Source of the DNA: Pseudoalteromonas sp. NC201
Lineage (GTDB): Bacteria; Pseudomonadota; Gammaproteobacteria; Enterobacterales; Alteromonadaceae
NCBI RefSeq assembly: GCF_002850255.1
Contig: NZ_CP022523.1
Location: 692,486-756,485, forward strand
Length of the DNA stretch: 64,000 nucleotides
Direction: 5' to 3'
In this document: positions 7,599-17,184 of the stretch, in pieces
Layout: every line of letters starts with the position of its first letter
How positions within the stretch are numbered: the stretch's first letter is position 1
The notes under the pieces: generated by a model
Told to the model about the DNA's origin: nothing
Database searches by the model: none
What the model saw: only the letters and a program-made list of their open reading frames with translations
Position numbers and translations under genes: made by a program

Positions 7599-10121
7599 AT
7601 GAGCAATAATACATCTCGTTATAACAAACATCTTATTGCGCTTGCTATCAGTGGCGCGTTATTGGGTTCGCACACTGCGGTTGCACAAGCGAAAGAGACG
7701 CAAGAAACTACAGAAAAAAAGAAACTACTCGACCTTGAGCGAATTGTCGTGACTGGCAGCGGTGGGCGCGGCCAGACTAAATTGGAATCATCGGTCTCAG
7801 TGACCACATTAAACGCTGAGCAGTTGGCGCGAGAAGCACCGCTAGGTACGGCGGATCTACTGGAAAGCGTGCCAGGCTTTTGGGTTGAAGATTCAGGTGG
7901 TGAAACCAACAATAATGTTGCGCCTAGAGGACTACGTGGCGGTGAAGGCTTCCGTTACATCGGCGTTGAAGAAGACGGGCTACCTGTGGTGTACGACGGC
8001 GTTTGGGTTGATTTTTATCAGCGTCAAGATATTACGATTGAACATATGGAAGCGGTTCGTGGGGGCACCTCAGGTCTACTAACCACCAATGGCCCTGCGG
8101 CGTTAGTAAACTTTATTACCCGTAAACCGGATGACATTGAAGAAGCAACGATCCGCTTAACCGCTGCCGATTACGGCATGTATCGCGGCGAGTTCTTTTA
8201 TGGTACGCCCATTAGTGACAACTGGAAAATGTCGATAGGTGGCTCTTATCGTCGTTCTGATGGCGTGAGAGACACAGAGTTTACCGCAGATCACGGCGGC
8301 CAACTTCGACTCAATTTAGTACGTGAGTTTGACAAAGGCCAACTCACGCTGTCTGCCAAACACCTCAATGACCATACCACTTTCTTTGTGCCTATTCCGC
8401 TTAGAGATCAAAGTGACCCTAAAGGCATTGCTGGTGTCGACCCACAGTATGGCACCTTAATTGGTAATGGTCAGCGCTTTTTACACTATTTACAGCCTGA
8501 TGGCAGCTATAAAACACGAGACCTTAAAGATGGGCAGCATACCAAGTTTAGTACCATAGGCTATCACTTAGATTGGGAGTTAAGCGACCGTTGGCTACTC
8601 AATACAGCTGGCCGTTACTCACAGTTTGAAAACGACATGTATATTTTGCTTAACTTCGATAACTCGACGCTCGTCAATGCCAATACCCGACTTGGGCAGC
8701 AAGATGTGCAAAATATGCTGGACCAGTTTGCCAGTGATGGCGCCGTTGCCGCACGGTACCGATACGTCGATAGTGGTGAAATACTGACAGATGTTAGCAA
8801 TTTAAACGGAAACGGCTTAGTCACCACAAGCTACCCGCTTTATTCGCGCTACGATGCTGAGCAGTTTGTTAATAAGCTCAATTTCACCTATGAAGGTGAT
8901 CAGCACACGCTGACCATCGGGTGGTTATTTGCCTATGTAGATGCGGATTCCTTGCCAGTTGATAAATGGGAATCGCAGTTTTTAACGGAAGTAAAAGACA
9001 ATGCTCGATTACTCGATATTGTTGCGGTTAACAGCAATCAGCAAGTGGTTGGTCAACTAACCGACCATGGCTCAACAGGTTATGCTCCTGGTTGGGGTCA
9101 GGCAACCGCTTTTGGTACCAGTACTTCCAACTCTTTATTTATTAATGAACAATATCAAGCAACCGATAACCTTCGTATTGACGGTGGTGTACGGATTGAG
9201 TGGTTGGAGCTAGATAGCACCGCCTCCGCAACCACATTTGCACAGCCTGTTGCGGGCGCTTTTGACAGCGCTGGTAATGACATAGATAACAATCTTGCCA
9301 ACAATTACGTCGATATGCCGTCAAACAAATTCCTGTCAAAAACTCGTAGCGAAACCGAAACCGCATGGACGGTGGGATTCAATTATACCTTCTCGGATGA
9401 TGTGTCAGTATTTGGTCGTTATGCCGACGCCTTCGAAATGCCAAGGTTAATGAGCTTCGGTCAGAATATTCACTCAGGGGTTGATGCCGACTTTAATGAC
9501 AGCGTTAATCTAACCTTTAGCGAGTTGGGTGCTCGCTATGCTGGTGATTCAATTGGTGCATCACTGACCTTGTTTAGAACTAAATTTAATGACTTAGTGG
9601 AACGTAATTTTACCGGCAGCGATGGTGAAGTGGCGAATCAAACGATAGACACTGTCACCGATGGTCTTGAGTTTGAAACAGTGTGGCAGGCGCATGACAA
9701 TTTACAGCTTGAGCTGACTGGCGTGTTGCAAGACCCAAAAATGGAAGGATTTACCGGAGCATTTGCACATTGGGAAGGCAAGCAAGTGAAGCGCACACCC
9801 AAAGTGCAGCTTAGGTTAACGCCAACCTACTACTTTGACGATGGTGATATCTATTTAACTATTCACCATTTAGGGGAGCGTTACTCAGATGGGGAGAATA
9901 AGTTTGAGCTCCCTGCCTACACCACAATCGATATGGGGGTGAATTATCGGTTTACCGACGCGGTTGCGCTGCATGTGAAAGCGACAAATATTAGTGATGA
10001 GCTCGGGTTAACCGAAGGAAACCCGCGGGCCATTAACGATGTTCAAGCAGGATACGACTATTACTATGCTCGGCCGATCTTAGGGCGCACCATCAGCGCC
10101 TCGCTGACGCTTAATTTCTAG
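7599..10121 (+). CDS. TonB-dependent outer-membrane receptor (no STN domain)
   Basis: An 840-residue receptor with a signal peptide ending near AVAQA. Next come a TonB-box-like stretch (LERIVVTG), a plug domain (about 60-180), and a 22-strand barrel ending in a C-terminal aromatic (LTLNF). It is a close paralogue of the receptor at 17185: both share the plug segments GFWVEDSGGETNNN and APRGLRGGEGF and the barrel segment DAFEMPRL. It lacks the N-terminal STN domain of its paralogue, so it is a transporter rather than a signal initiator. Given two GH20 genes directly downstream, uptake of chitobiose or GlcNAc oligomers is the likely role. A terminator at 10171-10191 follows. Confidence 0.92.
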   Translation: MSNNTSRYNKHLIALAISGALLGSHTAVAQAKETQETTEKKKLLDLERIVVTGSGGRGQTKLESSVSVTTLNAEQLAREAPLGTADLLESVPGFWVEDSGGETNNNVAPRGLRGGEGFRYIGVEEDGLPVVYDGVWVDFYQRQDITIEHMEAVRGGTSGLLTTNGPAALVNFITRKPDDIEEATIRLTAADYGMYRGEFFYGTPISDNWKMSIGGSYRRSDGVRDTEFTADHGGQLRLNLVREFDKGQLTLSAKHLNDHTTFFVPIPLRDQSDPKGIAGVDPQYGTLIGNGQRFLHYLQPDGSYKTRDLKDGQHTKFSTIGYHLDWELSDRWLLNTAGRYSQFENDMYILLNFDNSTLVNANTRLGQQDVQNMLDQFASDGAVAARYRYVDSGEILTDVSNLNGNGLVTTSYPLYSRYDAEQFVNKLNFTYEGDQHTLTIGWLFAYVDADSLPVDKWESQFLTEVKDNARLLDIVAVNSNQQVVGQLTDHGSTGYAPGWGQATAFGTSTSNSLFINEQYQATDNLRIDGGVRIEWLELDSTASATTFAQPVAGAFDSAGNDIDNNLANNYVDMPSNKFLSKTRSETETAWTVGFNYTFSDDVSVFGRYADAFEMPRLMSFGQNIHSGVDADFNDSVNLTFSELGARYAGDSIGASLTLFRTKFNDLVERNFTGSDGEVANQTIDTVTDGLEFETVWQAHDNLQLELTGVLQDPKMEGFTGAFAHWEGKQVKRTPKVQLRLTPTYYFDDGDIYLTIHHLGERYSDGENKFELPAYTTIDMGVNYRFTDAVALHVKATNISDELGLTEGNPRAINDVQAGYDYYYARPILGRTISASLTLNF

Positions 10122-10169
10122 TATTTCCCTTGCTAATTTGCACACTGCCCAGTGCTCATTAGTTCACTC

Positions 10170-10195
10170 AAGCCCGCTAAAAGCGGGCTTTTCTC
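10170..10195 (+). terminator. Rho-independent terminator after the TonB receptor
   Basis: A perfect 7-bp stem AGCCCGC / GCGGGCT with a TAAAA loop is followed by TTTTCT. It sits only about 12 bp before the GH20 start, with the GH20 ribosome site (CAGGAAG) right after it. This suggests partial readthrough or attenuation between receptor and enzyme. Confidence 0.8.
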
Positions 10196-10207
10196 AGGAA
10201 GTTATTT

Positions 10208-12493
10208 ATGAACCAGAGTGTCTTTTATACATTTTTGCAAAGCAGTTTATTACTGTTTTCTTTGTTGCTCACACCACTTTGTGCAGCGCTACAAATCACC
10301 CCAAAACCACTGAGTGCTAGTGTTGGTAATGGTCACTTTAACCTTACCCATGACAGTAAAATTACCTTTAACCAGCAGCAAGCTCAAAGCGTTGCGCAGC
10401 AATTAGCGACCTTTTTGCGCTCGCCTACGGGCTATCAGTTGCCAGTGTCTCAGGCTGATAGCACAACTAAAAATAGTATTGCCTTTAAGATTGTCGATGC
10501 ACCGCTATCTCAAGAGGGATATGCGCTGAGCGTTACACCTGAAGGGGTTGAAATACAAGCGAATACTGCGACCGGATTATTTTGGGGGATGCAGTCACTG
10601 CGACAATTACTCCCTGCTGAGATAGAGTCGCGTATGCCCATCAATCAGGCAAATTGGGCAATACCTGCGGTAGAAATAAAAGATCAGCCCAGATTCTCAT
10701 ACCGTGGCATGCATTTAGATGTAAGTCGGCACTTTTTCGATGTGGCGTTCGTGAAGCGTTATATCGATTGGCTGGCGATGCATAAATTCAATGTCTTCCA
10801 GTGGCACCTAACCGATGATCAAGGCTGGCGAATTGCCATTGAGGCGTACCCTAAACTAACCGAGATTGGGGCAACACGGCCTCATACAGTGGTTGGCCAT
10901 ACCTATGATTATCAATCATTGTTTGATAATAAAACGGTATCGGGCTTTTATACCAAGGCGCAAATTAAGGAAGTGGTTGAGTACGCGCAGGCGCGACATA
11001 TTGAAGTGATCCCTGAAATCGATATTCCGGGGCATAGCAGTGCGATGCTTGCCGCATATCCCGAGTTATCTTGCCACCAGCGCACAGTAAAGGTGCAGCC
11101 GCAGTTTGGGATTTTTGAAGATGTGCTATGTCCCCGTGAAGACGTGTTTGCGTTTCTTGCTGTTGTATACAAAGAGGTTGCCGAGCTATTTCCGAGCCAA
11201 TATATCCACATTGGTGGTGATGAGGTGATAAAAAAGCAGTGGTTAGAAAGCCCCGAGGTGAAAAAGTTGATGCAACAGCATCAGTTAACCACACCTGAGC
11301 AGGTGCAAAGCTATTTTATTAAACGGGTCGCTAAAATCGTCCAAAATCTTGGTAAAACGGTGATTGGTTGGGATGAAATATTAGAAGGAGGGGTGGCGGA
11401 TGACGCCGTGATCATGTCTTGGCGGGGCACGGAAGGAGGTATTCAAGCTGCAAAAATGGGCCATCAGGTGATCATGAGTCCTTATCAATATATTTATTTT
11501 GATGCCTATCAATCGCGCAATCTTGACGAGCCCAAAGCCATCCACGGGCTTTCAAGTCTAAAAAACGTTTATCAATATGAGCCACAGCCCAGCCACTTAA
11601 CTGCTGAGCAACAAGCCTTTATTATTGGTGCGCAAGGGGCACTTTGGACTGAATATATAAAAACACCTCGTCATGCCGAGTATATGCTGTTTCCGCGCTT
11701 GAGTGCGCTGGCCGAAACATTGTGGTCGGATAAAACACAAAAGTCGTGGTCTGATTACAGCCAATATCGGTTACCCGCGCTTTTAAAACGCTACCAGCAG
11801 ATGCACCTCAATACCGCTTATAGTAGCCATAAGCCTATTATTTCAAGCGAGATTAATGGGCAGCAGCTCGTCGCCACCATTACCTCTGAAATTGCCGACA
11901 CGGCTATTTACTATACCTTAGACGGCAGCGAGCCAACGCTGCAATCGCAGCAATATCAAAAGCCACTAGTGATAACTGACGAAACGCAGCTTCGTGCCCG
12001 CAGTTATGTAAGCGATTTGGGGCAATTGGTAGGCGATGCGCGTTTAACGCTTTCACCTCATTTAGCACTTGGAAAAGAAATAACGCTTGCCTCGTTAGCT
12101 GCCGAAGGCTCTGCGACTAAGCTGCAGGATGGTCAATTTGCTTATGATCAATTTTACAGCGTTGATGATTATGCGATTTTTTACGATACCGATCTTGAGG
12201 CGGTTATTGACTTAGATGCGTCAACGCAAGTGCAGCAGGTTAAGCTGGGCTTTGACAGCGGGCGACATAGACAACTGCACCCGCCAACACATATTCAAGT
12301 GTTGGGTTCAAGTGATAAACAGCAGTGGCAAACGTTAGCTGAGGTTAATAATCCGCGTGGGCCCATGTCGGTGTTGTCGTTTGCTCCTGTAAGTGTGCGC
12401 TTTTTAAAGGTGGTGGCCATTAATAGTAAGCAATCTGACGATATTCAAATCCCCAAACTTCCCCTGTATATCGATGAAATAGCGGTATATTAA
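10208..12493 (+). CDS. Exported GH20 beta-N-acetylhexosaminidase with C-terminal accessory domains
   Basis: A 761-residue enzyme with a signal peptide ending at SLLLTPLCAA. Domains: an N-terminal GH20b alpha/beta domain (about 25-150), and a GH20 TIM barrel (about 160-510) with FQWHLTDDQGWR and the catalytic Asp-Glu pair in HIGGDEV. A chitobiase C-terminal module (YYTLDGSEPT, about 560-610) and a beta-sandwich of F5/8-type appearance at the end follow. The reaction is removal of terminal GlcNAc from chitooligosaccharides by substrate-assisted catalysis, probably in the periplasm or on the outer surface. The ATG has an AGGAAG site. Its own promoter is not obvious, and it follows the receptor terminator at 12 bp. 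Confidence 0.93.
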   Translation: MNQSVFYTFLQSSLLLFSLLLTPLCAALQITPKPLSASVGNGHFNLTHDSKITFNQQQAQSVAQQLATFLRSPTGYQLPVSQADSTTKNSIAFKIVDAPLSQEGYALSVTPEGVEIQANTATGLFWGMQSLRQLLPAEIESRMPINQANWAIPAVEIKDQPRFSYRGMHLDVSRHFFDVAFVKRYIDWLAMHKFNVFQWHLTDDQGWRIAIEAYPKLTEIGATRPHTVVGHTYDYQSLFDNKTVSGFYTKAQIKEVVEYAQARHIEVIPEIDIPGHSSAMLAAYPELSCHQRTVKVQPQFGIFEDVLCPREDVFAFLAVVYKEVAELFPSQYIHIGGDEVIKKQWLESPEVKKLMQQHQLTTPEQVQSYFIKRVAKIVQNLGKTVIGWDEILEGGVADDAVIMSWRGTEGGIQAAKMGHQVIMSPYQYIYFDAYQSRNLDEPKAIHGLSSLKNVYQYEPQPSHLTAEQQAFIIGAQGALWTEYIKTPRHAEYMLFPRLSALAETLWSDKTQKSWSDYSQYRLPALLKRYQQMHLNTAYSSHKPIISSEINGQQLVATITSEIADTAIYYTLDGSEPTLQSQQYQKPLVITDETQLRARSYVSDLGQLVGDARLTLSPHLALGKEITLASLAAEGSATKLQDGQFAYDQFYSVDDYAIFYDTDLEAVIDLDASTQVQQVKLGFDSGRHRQLHPPTHIQVLGSSDKQQWQTLAEVNNPRGPMSVLSFAPVSVRFLKVVAINSKQSDDIQIPKLPLYIDEIAVY

Positions 12494-12501
12494 TCACACC
12501 A

Positions 12502-12529
12502 GCCCTAATACTAAATACGTAATTAGGGC
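12502..12529 (+). terminator. Possible terminator hairpin between the two GH20 genes
   Basis: An 8-bp perfect stem GCCCTAAT / ATTAGGGC with a 12-base loop, followed by ATTATTTAT. It lies 9 bp after the first GH20 stop codon. The U-tract is interrupted, so termination is probably partial. Confidence 0.5.
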
Positions 12530-12635
12530 ATTATTTATGATTCCATTCCCAACTTCCTCGGCTCAAACGTTTACATAGATAGAGTGGCAGCAGTACGCGC
12601 TCTATCCGAACAATAACAATATTTTAGGAGCCAAC

Positions 12636-15380
12636 ATGTTTGCAAAAAAACAGATAATTACTGCCTCACTGTCAGGCTTAGCCTTGTTGACTGCGAGCCA
12701 CTATAGCGTCGCACATCCTCATCCTGATAACTTAGCATTACGCTGGCAAGTCGTGGATCATGGCATTGGAGAGAATATCTTTCTTGGCAGTCTGACGATT
12801 ACTAATAATGGTTTTGAGCCATTGGGTGAGTCTGGCTGGGCGCTTTATTTTAGCTCGGTAAGGCCGCCTGCAAGCGTACTACCAGACTCAGATCCAAATG
12901 GTCAGTATGCGCGCCAGCATATCGCCGCACAGAATCTAAGTTTAGAAAATGCCGATGACGCAAAAAGTGGTGATTACTTTGTACTTAAGCCCACAGCGGG
13001 TTTTGCCCCCATTCAACCGGGTGAATCTCGTACTATTGAAATCGTTGCACAGTATTGGCAAATGCTGAAAAACGACTCACCGTCGGGTTTTCACATTAGC
13101 TACAATAATCAAGCGCCTCAAGCTGTGCTGGTGGACGTGATGATGAACCCAAGCGATCCAAAACAAACAAAGCAAGCGGTTAACGATAATATGCCGGTGC
13201 AAACGTCCGCCATCCGATTCGCCGAAAACAGCGCGACGCACATGACATTGCCGCTAAAAAATCGCTTGGTTCCTCAGCCCCATTCAGTGGTCACACCGAA
13301 TGATGAATTCTTAACTTTGATGAGCCAATTAACCAGTATTTCAGCGCCAGCTTCATTGGCGAAAGAAGCCACTTTCTTACAAACTGCGCTACGCGATATT
13401 CTGAGCGGCACATTTGCGATTAATAGCACTGTGCAAAATAGCCCAAACCTTATCAAGTTGCAGCTAGACCCAAATCTCGATACCAATCAAGACAATCAGC
13501 CGGACTCAAGTGGTTATAAGCTTGAGGTCGATGCATTCTCGGGGATCACCATTACCGGAAGTGACGCCCAAGGGGTGTTTTATGGTATTCAAACACTTCG
13601 TCAGATGATCCCCACCGCTGTGTATAAAACGGCTAAAAACTCAGCCACTTTGTCCGACAATGCCGTACTACCCGCGAGCACCATTTTGGATGCACCACGG
13701 TTTGAATATCGAGGCATGATGCTGGATGTGTCGCGTAATTTCCAAAGCAAAGAAGCGGTATTTAAGTTGTTGGACTTGATGGCATTTTACAAGTTAAACA
13801 AATTTGAAATTAACCTTGCCAACGATGAAGGTTGGCGACTAGAAATACCGGGTATTCCTGAACTCACCGAGTTTGGGGCAAAGCGGGGATATGACCTGAG
13901 CGAAAGCACGATGCTGCATACTTTTATGGGAGCTGCCAATGGTTTTGCACCAGGAGATGGGATTGAAAATAAGCCCACGGATGAAACCGCAGCAAACTTA
14001 GGCACCGCGCCTAGTTATCAGGGCTTTGAAATTGCTCAGCAAAACTTTCTCGGTAAAGGCTGGGGCTACTACACGGTGAATGATTTTAAAGAAATTCTTC
14101 AGTATGCCGCTGACCGTCATATTGATGTGATCATCGAATATGACTTTCCAGCCCATGCGCGCGCGGCAATCAAAGCGATGGAATATCGCTACAACAAATA
14201 CAAAGATAGCGACCCAGTTGAAGCAAACCGTTTTAGATTGATTGATCCGCTCGACCAGTCGCAGTATTACACCCCACAATTTTATACCGACAACTTTGTG
14301 AACCCAGCACTTGAGAGCACCTTTACTTTCCTCAACCATGTGGTGAAAGAAACACGCGCCATTTATGATGCCGTGCCCGATGCAACATTGACTCGGCTGC
14401 ATGGCGGTGGTGACGAGCTGCCACATTTAGGTCCGAATGAATGGTGGGCGCAATCTCCAGCGGTCGATCAAAACCCAGCTACGGCGGGCAAAACCGATGC
14501 AGAGTTGTTTGACTACTTCTTTTTACGCTGGAAACAGATAGTCAATCAGCATGGTTTTGATATGGCAACTTGGGGCGATGTGTTATCGCACAATGGTACG
14601 GGTAATGTAAGTTACGGTGAGATATTCCCCGTGTTTTGGAATAACGTGTGGGGTTGGGGCAATGAACATCAGGCCTACAAGTTTGCGAACCAAGGTCATA
14701 AAGTCGTGCTGGCCCATGCGACAAACTTGTATCTTGACCTTGCGTATAACAAACATCCTGATGAAATTGGCTATCACTGGGCAGGTTACACAGATACCAA
14801 AAAGGCGTTTGAATATCGTCCGTTTAATATCTACGCTAACGCCGAGCATGACAAGCTGGGCAACCCAGTACCGTGGGACCCGAAATGGGTGTTACTGAGC
14901 GAAGCGGGTAAACAAAATGTTCAAGGTATTCAGGCGCAACTTTTTGGCGAAAACCAAAAGTCACCAGAAATTCTTGATTATATGACTTTCCCGAAATTAC
15001 TGGGGGCCGCTGAGCGTGCATGGGTGCAAGATATGCCAGAGCAAGGCACAGCGACTACCGAGGCTTGGCACACCTTTACCAACACTTTAGGACAATACGC
15101 TCTACCACTATTGGACTATTACCAAGTGGTCGATATTAATGCTCAAATACCACAGCAGGTCGGGGTAAATTATCGTATTCCATTACCTGGAGGCGCGATT
15201 GAAGGTGGTAAGTTAATCGTCAATACCCGGTTTGTTGGCATGGCTACGGAGTATTCGATTGACCAAGGCGTAACATGGCATCGCTATGAAGGGCCTGTGA
15301 CATTGACCGCGTCATCTAAAGTACAACTCAGAACGGTGAGTGATTCGGGCAAGGTAAGCCGAGTCGCAACGGTTAATTAA
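12636..15380 (+). CDS. GH20 chitobiase with N-terminal CHB_HEX domain
   Basis: A 914-residue exported enzyme of the Serratia/Vibrio chitobiase type. After the signal peptide (to about residue 27, SVAH) comes a carbohydrate-binding CHB_HEX domain (LRWQVVDHG...GWALYF). Next are a GH20b domain (about 215-330) and a GH20 barrel (about 345-790) with catalytic Asp-Glu in HGGGDELPHLGPNEWW. A C-terminal chitobiase module closes it (YSIDQGVTWHRYEGP). It differs in architecture from the GH20 upstream, so the two are not a simple duplication and may attack different oligomer lengths or linkages. An AGGAG ribosome site precedes the ATG. Confidence 0.93.
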   Translation: MFAKKQIITASLSGLALLTASHYSVAHPHPDNLALRWQVVDHGIGENIFLGSLTITNNGFEPLGESGWALYFSSVRPPASVLPDSDPNGQYARQHIAAQNLSLENADDAKSGDYFVLKPTAGFAPIQPGESRTIEIVAQYWQMLKNDSPSGFHISYNNQAPQAVLVDVMMNPSDPKQTKQAVNDNMPVQTSAIRFAENSATHMTLPLKNRLVPQPHSVVTPNDEFLTLMSQLTSISAPASLAKEATFLQTALRDILSGTFAINSTVQNSPNLIKLQLDPNLDTNQDNQPDSSGYKLEVDAFSGITITGSDAQGVFYGIQTLRQMIPTAVYKTAKNSATLSDNAVLPASTILDAPRFEYRGMMLDVSRNFQSKEAVFKLLDLMAFYKLNKFEINLANDEGWRLEIPGIPELTEFGAKRGYDLSESTMLHTFMGAANGFAPGDGIENKPTDETAANLGTAPSYQGFEIAQQNFLGKGWGYYTVNDFKEILQYAADRHIDVIIEYDFPAHARAAIKAMEYRYNKYKDSDPVEANRFRLIDPLDQSQYYTPQFYTDNFVNPALESTFTFLNHVVKETRAIYDAVPDATLTRLHGGGDELPHLGPNEWWAQSPAVDQNPATAGKTDAELFDYFFLRWKQIVNQHGFDMATWGDVLSHNGTGNVSYGEIFPVFWNNVWGWGNEHQAYKFANQGHKVVLAHATNLYLDLAYNKHPDEIGYHWAGYTDTKKAFEYRPFNIYANAEHDKLGNPVPWDPKWVLLSEAGKQNVQGIQAQLFGENQKSPEILDYMTFPKLLGAAERAWVQDMPEQGTATTEAWHTFTNTLGQYALPLLDYYQVVDINAQIPQQVGVNYRIPLPGGAIEGGKLIVNTRFVGMATEYSIDQGVTWHRYEGPVTLTASSKVQLRTVSDSGKVSRVATVN

Positions 15381-15402
15381 GCAAATTGGTTTAAGCAACG
15401 CC

Positions 15403-15430
15403 AGCGAACCTATTAATTTATGGGTTCGCT
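15403..15430 (+). terminator. Hairpin between chitobiase and ECF sigma gene
   Basis: AGCGAACC / GGTTCGCT forms an 8-bp perfect stem. The ATG at 15420 falls in its loop region, which argues against that ATG as the sigma-factor start. It could terminate or process the GH20 transcript before the regulatory genes. Confidence 0.5.
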
Positions 15431-15467
15431 GCACGCTAACACAAATGGAAGAGTAGGATGCGTATTC

Positions 15468-16043
15468 ATGCCACCGTTATTATCTTTTAAGCGTAAAGCA
15501 GTCGATACCACTACGGTAGCTGCAAACGACGACCTTGCACGTCGTCAACAGGTAGAGGAGTTGTTTTTAAAACAACAGCAAAAGCTGATCCGCCACATTA
15601 TGGGCAAAGGGTTAGACAAACGTGAGGCGGAAGACGTTGCCCAAGAGGCGTTTGTAAAATTGCTTGGACTTGAGCAGGATAATGTCAGCAACTATATCGC
15701 CGCGTACTTGTATAAAATTGCAACCAATTTGGCCATTGATAAGCTGCGGCGTAAAGCGCGTAGCCCGTTTGATGACCGTGAGCACGATAGCGATCAAATG
15801 CCACAACCTTACGCAAGTGCTAACCCTGAACAAAACCACCACAACCAAGAGCTACTTAAAGAAATGGAAAAGTCTCTCGCAAGCTTACCCGACAAATGTA
15901 GGCTGGCTTTTTTATTGTATAAAATACGAGGTCAAAGCTATGAGGAGATAGCTTTGACCTTACAGATATCCCCAAGTATGGTAAGAAAATATGTATTACG
16001 TGCAGTTCGTCATTGCTACCAGCAGTTACAGCATGAGCTTTGA
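15468..16043 (+). CDS. ECF sigma factor, FecI-like
   Basis: A sigma-70 family protein of about 191 residues with region 2 (IRHIMGKGLDKREAEDVAQEAFVKL, YLYKIATNLAIDKLRR) and region 4 (LPDKCRLAFLLYKIRGQSYEEIALTLQISPSMVRKYV). Regions 1 and 3 are absent, as in ECF factors. The order sigma, FecR-type anti-sigma, STN-containing TonB receptor is the classical cell-surface signalling trio (FecIRA type). The start at 15468 is preferred because AGGA lies 9 bp upstream and the earlier in-frame ATG is buried in a hairpin. The stop overlaps the start region of the next ORF. Its targets are probably the two TonB receptors and the GH20 genes, which is inference. Confidence 0.9.
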   Translation: MPPLLSFKRKAVDTTTVAANDDLARRQQVEELFLKQQQKLIRHIMGKGLDKREAEDVAQEAFVKLLGLEQDNVSNYIAAYLYKIATNLAIDKLRRKARSPFDDREHDSDQMPQPYASANPEQNHHNQELLKEMEKSLASLPDKCRLAFLLYKIRGQSYEEIALTLQISPSMVRKYVLRAVRHCYQQLQHEL

Positions 16044-16066
16044 TCATGAGTGTTAAGGATATAAAC

Positions 16067-17110
16067 ATGACTCCATTATCTGACGATTTAGCAATAATTG
16101 AAGAACAAGCCGCTGATTGGTTATTAGTCTTAGACGAGCAGCAGATCTCACCTCATGACAGCACTCACTATCCACAGCCGCTAAACGCTTGGCTAGCTGA
16201 AAATCCGCTACACAGTGATGTGTTCAACAACATGTTGGAGCTTTGGACGCTTTCAGCCCAACTTGACGATGACTATGTTACTCAGCAGCTTGCACAGCTG
16301 GATGCACAAAACGCCACGGCTGCAACTGACATTAAGCCACAGTCCAAACGCCGCGCTCAGCCTTGGTATCTTGCGATTGCCGCGACTTTGCTGCTGGTTA
16401 GTTTGGTGACTTTTATGGCACCAGAGCAGCCACTACAGCAAGCACCTGTTGCCAGTGCGAAGCCAGCCCCTGTCGATACAGTGTACAGCGAGTTCTTTCA
16501 AACTAAGGTCAATGAGCATCGCACCATTACCCTTGATGATAATAGTCAGGTTGATTTAGGGGCCAATAGCCAATTAGCTGTTCGCTACAGCAACACTTCA
16601 AGAGAACTGCTGTTGTATCAAGGTGAGGCGCTGTTTAGCGTGAGTAAAGACAAGCAGAGACCGTTTATCGTGCGCTACCAAAACAACCAAGTTGAGGCGC
16701 TAGGCACAGTGTTTAATGTTCGCGCCAATCCGGCTTCAATTAGAGTCGATGTGCTTGAGGGCCGTGTGGCTGTGACTCAGCAACAAGCGATCAAATTGAC
16801 CCAAGGGCAAGCGGTAGAAGTCACACAGCAAGGCGAAGTTACCCGCAGTAAAGCCCAGGGTGAAGCGTTGACCATGGCGTGGCAAAAAGGCTACTTAGTG
16901 TATCAAAACGCAGAATTAGGCAATGTGCTTAATGATGTGTCGCGATATAGCGAAATCAAAGTGAAGTTAAGCGATCAACGCCTAGCAAAACTGACCTACA
17001 ACGGCACCTTTTTAACCACTGAAATAGGCGATTGGATCAACAGTTTAGAAAAAATTTATCCGATCACCGTGATGCAAAAAGGCGAGGAATACACCCTAAT
17101 CGCAAATTAG
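16067..17110 (+). CDS. FecR-type anti-sigma/sigma regulator
   Basis: A protein of about 347 residues with a cytoplasmic N-terminal segment (EEQAADWLLVLDE, FecR N-domain). One membrane helix lies near residue 115 (WYLAIAATLLLVSLVTFM). The periplasmic FecR domain has TKVNEHRTITLDDNSQVDLGANS and LLLYQGEALFSVSKD. The C-terminal part (LGNVLNDVSRYSEIKVKLSD) resembles the STN-interacting region of FecR proteins. It would receive the signal from the STN receptor and release or activate the ECF sigma factor. The ATG at 16067 has an AAGGAT site at good spacing; upstream in-frame ATGs at 16040-16046 overlap the sigma gene. Confidence 0.9.
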   Translation: MTPLSDDLAIIEEQAADWLLVLDEQQISPHDSTHYPQPLNAWLAENPLHSDVFNNMLELWTLSAQLDDDYVTQQLAQLDAQNATAATDIKPQSKRRAQPWYLAIAATLLLVSLVTFMAPEQPLQQAPVASAKPAPVDTVYSEFFQTKVNEHRTITLDDNSQVDLGANSQLAVRYSNTSRELLLYQGEALFSVSKDKQRPFIVRYQNNQVEALGTVFNVRANPASIRVDVLEGRVAVTQQQAIKLTQGQAVEVTQQGEVTRSKAQGEALTMAWQKGYLVYQNAELGNVLNDVSRYSEIKVKLSDQRLAKLTYNGTFLTTEIGDWINSLEKIYPITVMQKGEEYTLIAN

Positions 17111-17184
17111 CTAAAAGTGTCATAGCAAAGTCACAACATAAGTGGTACAAAGTTTATACAATAATAAATACATTGATTTAAACT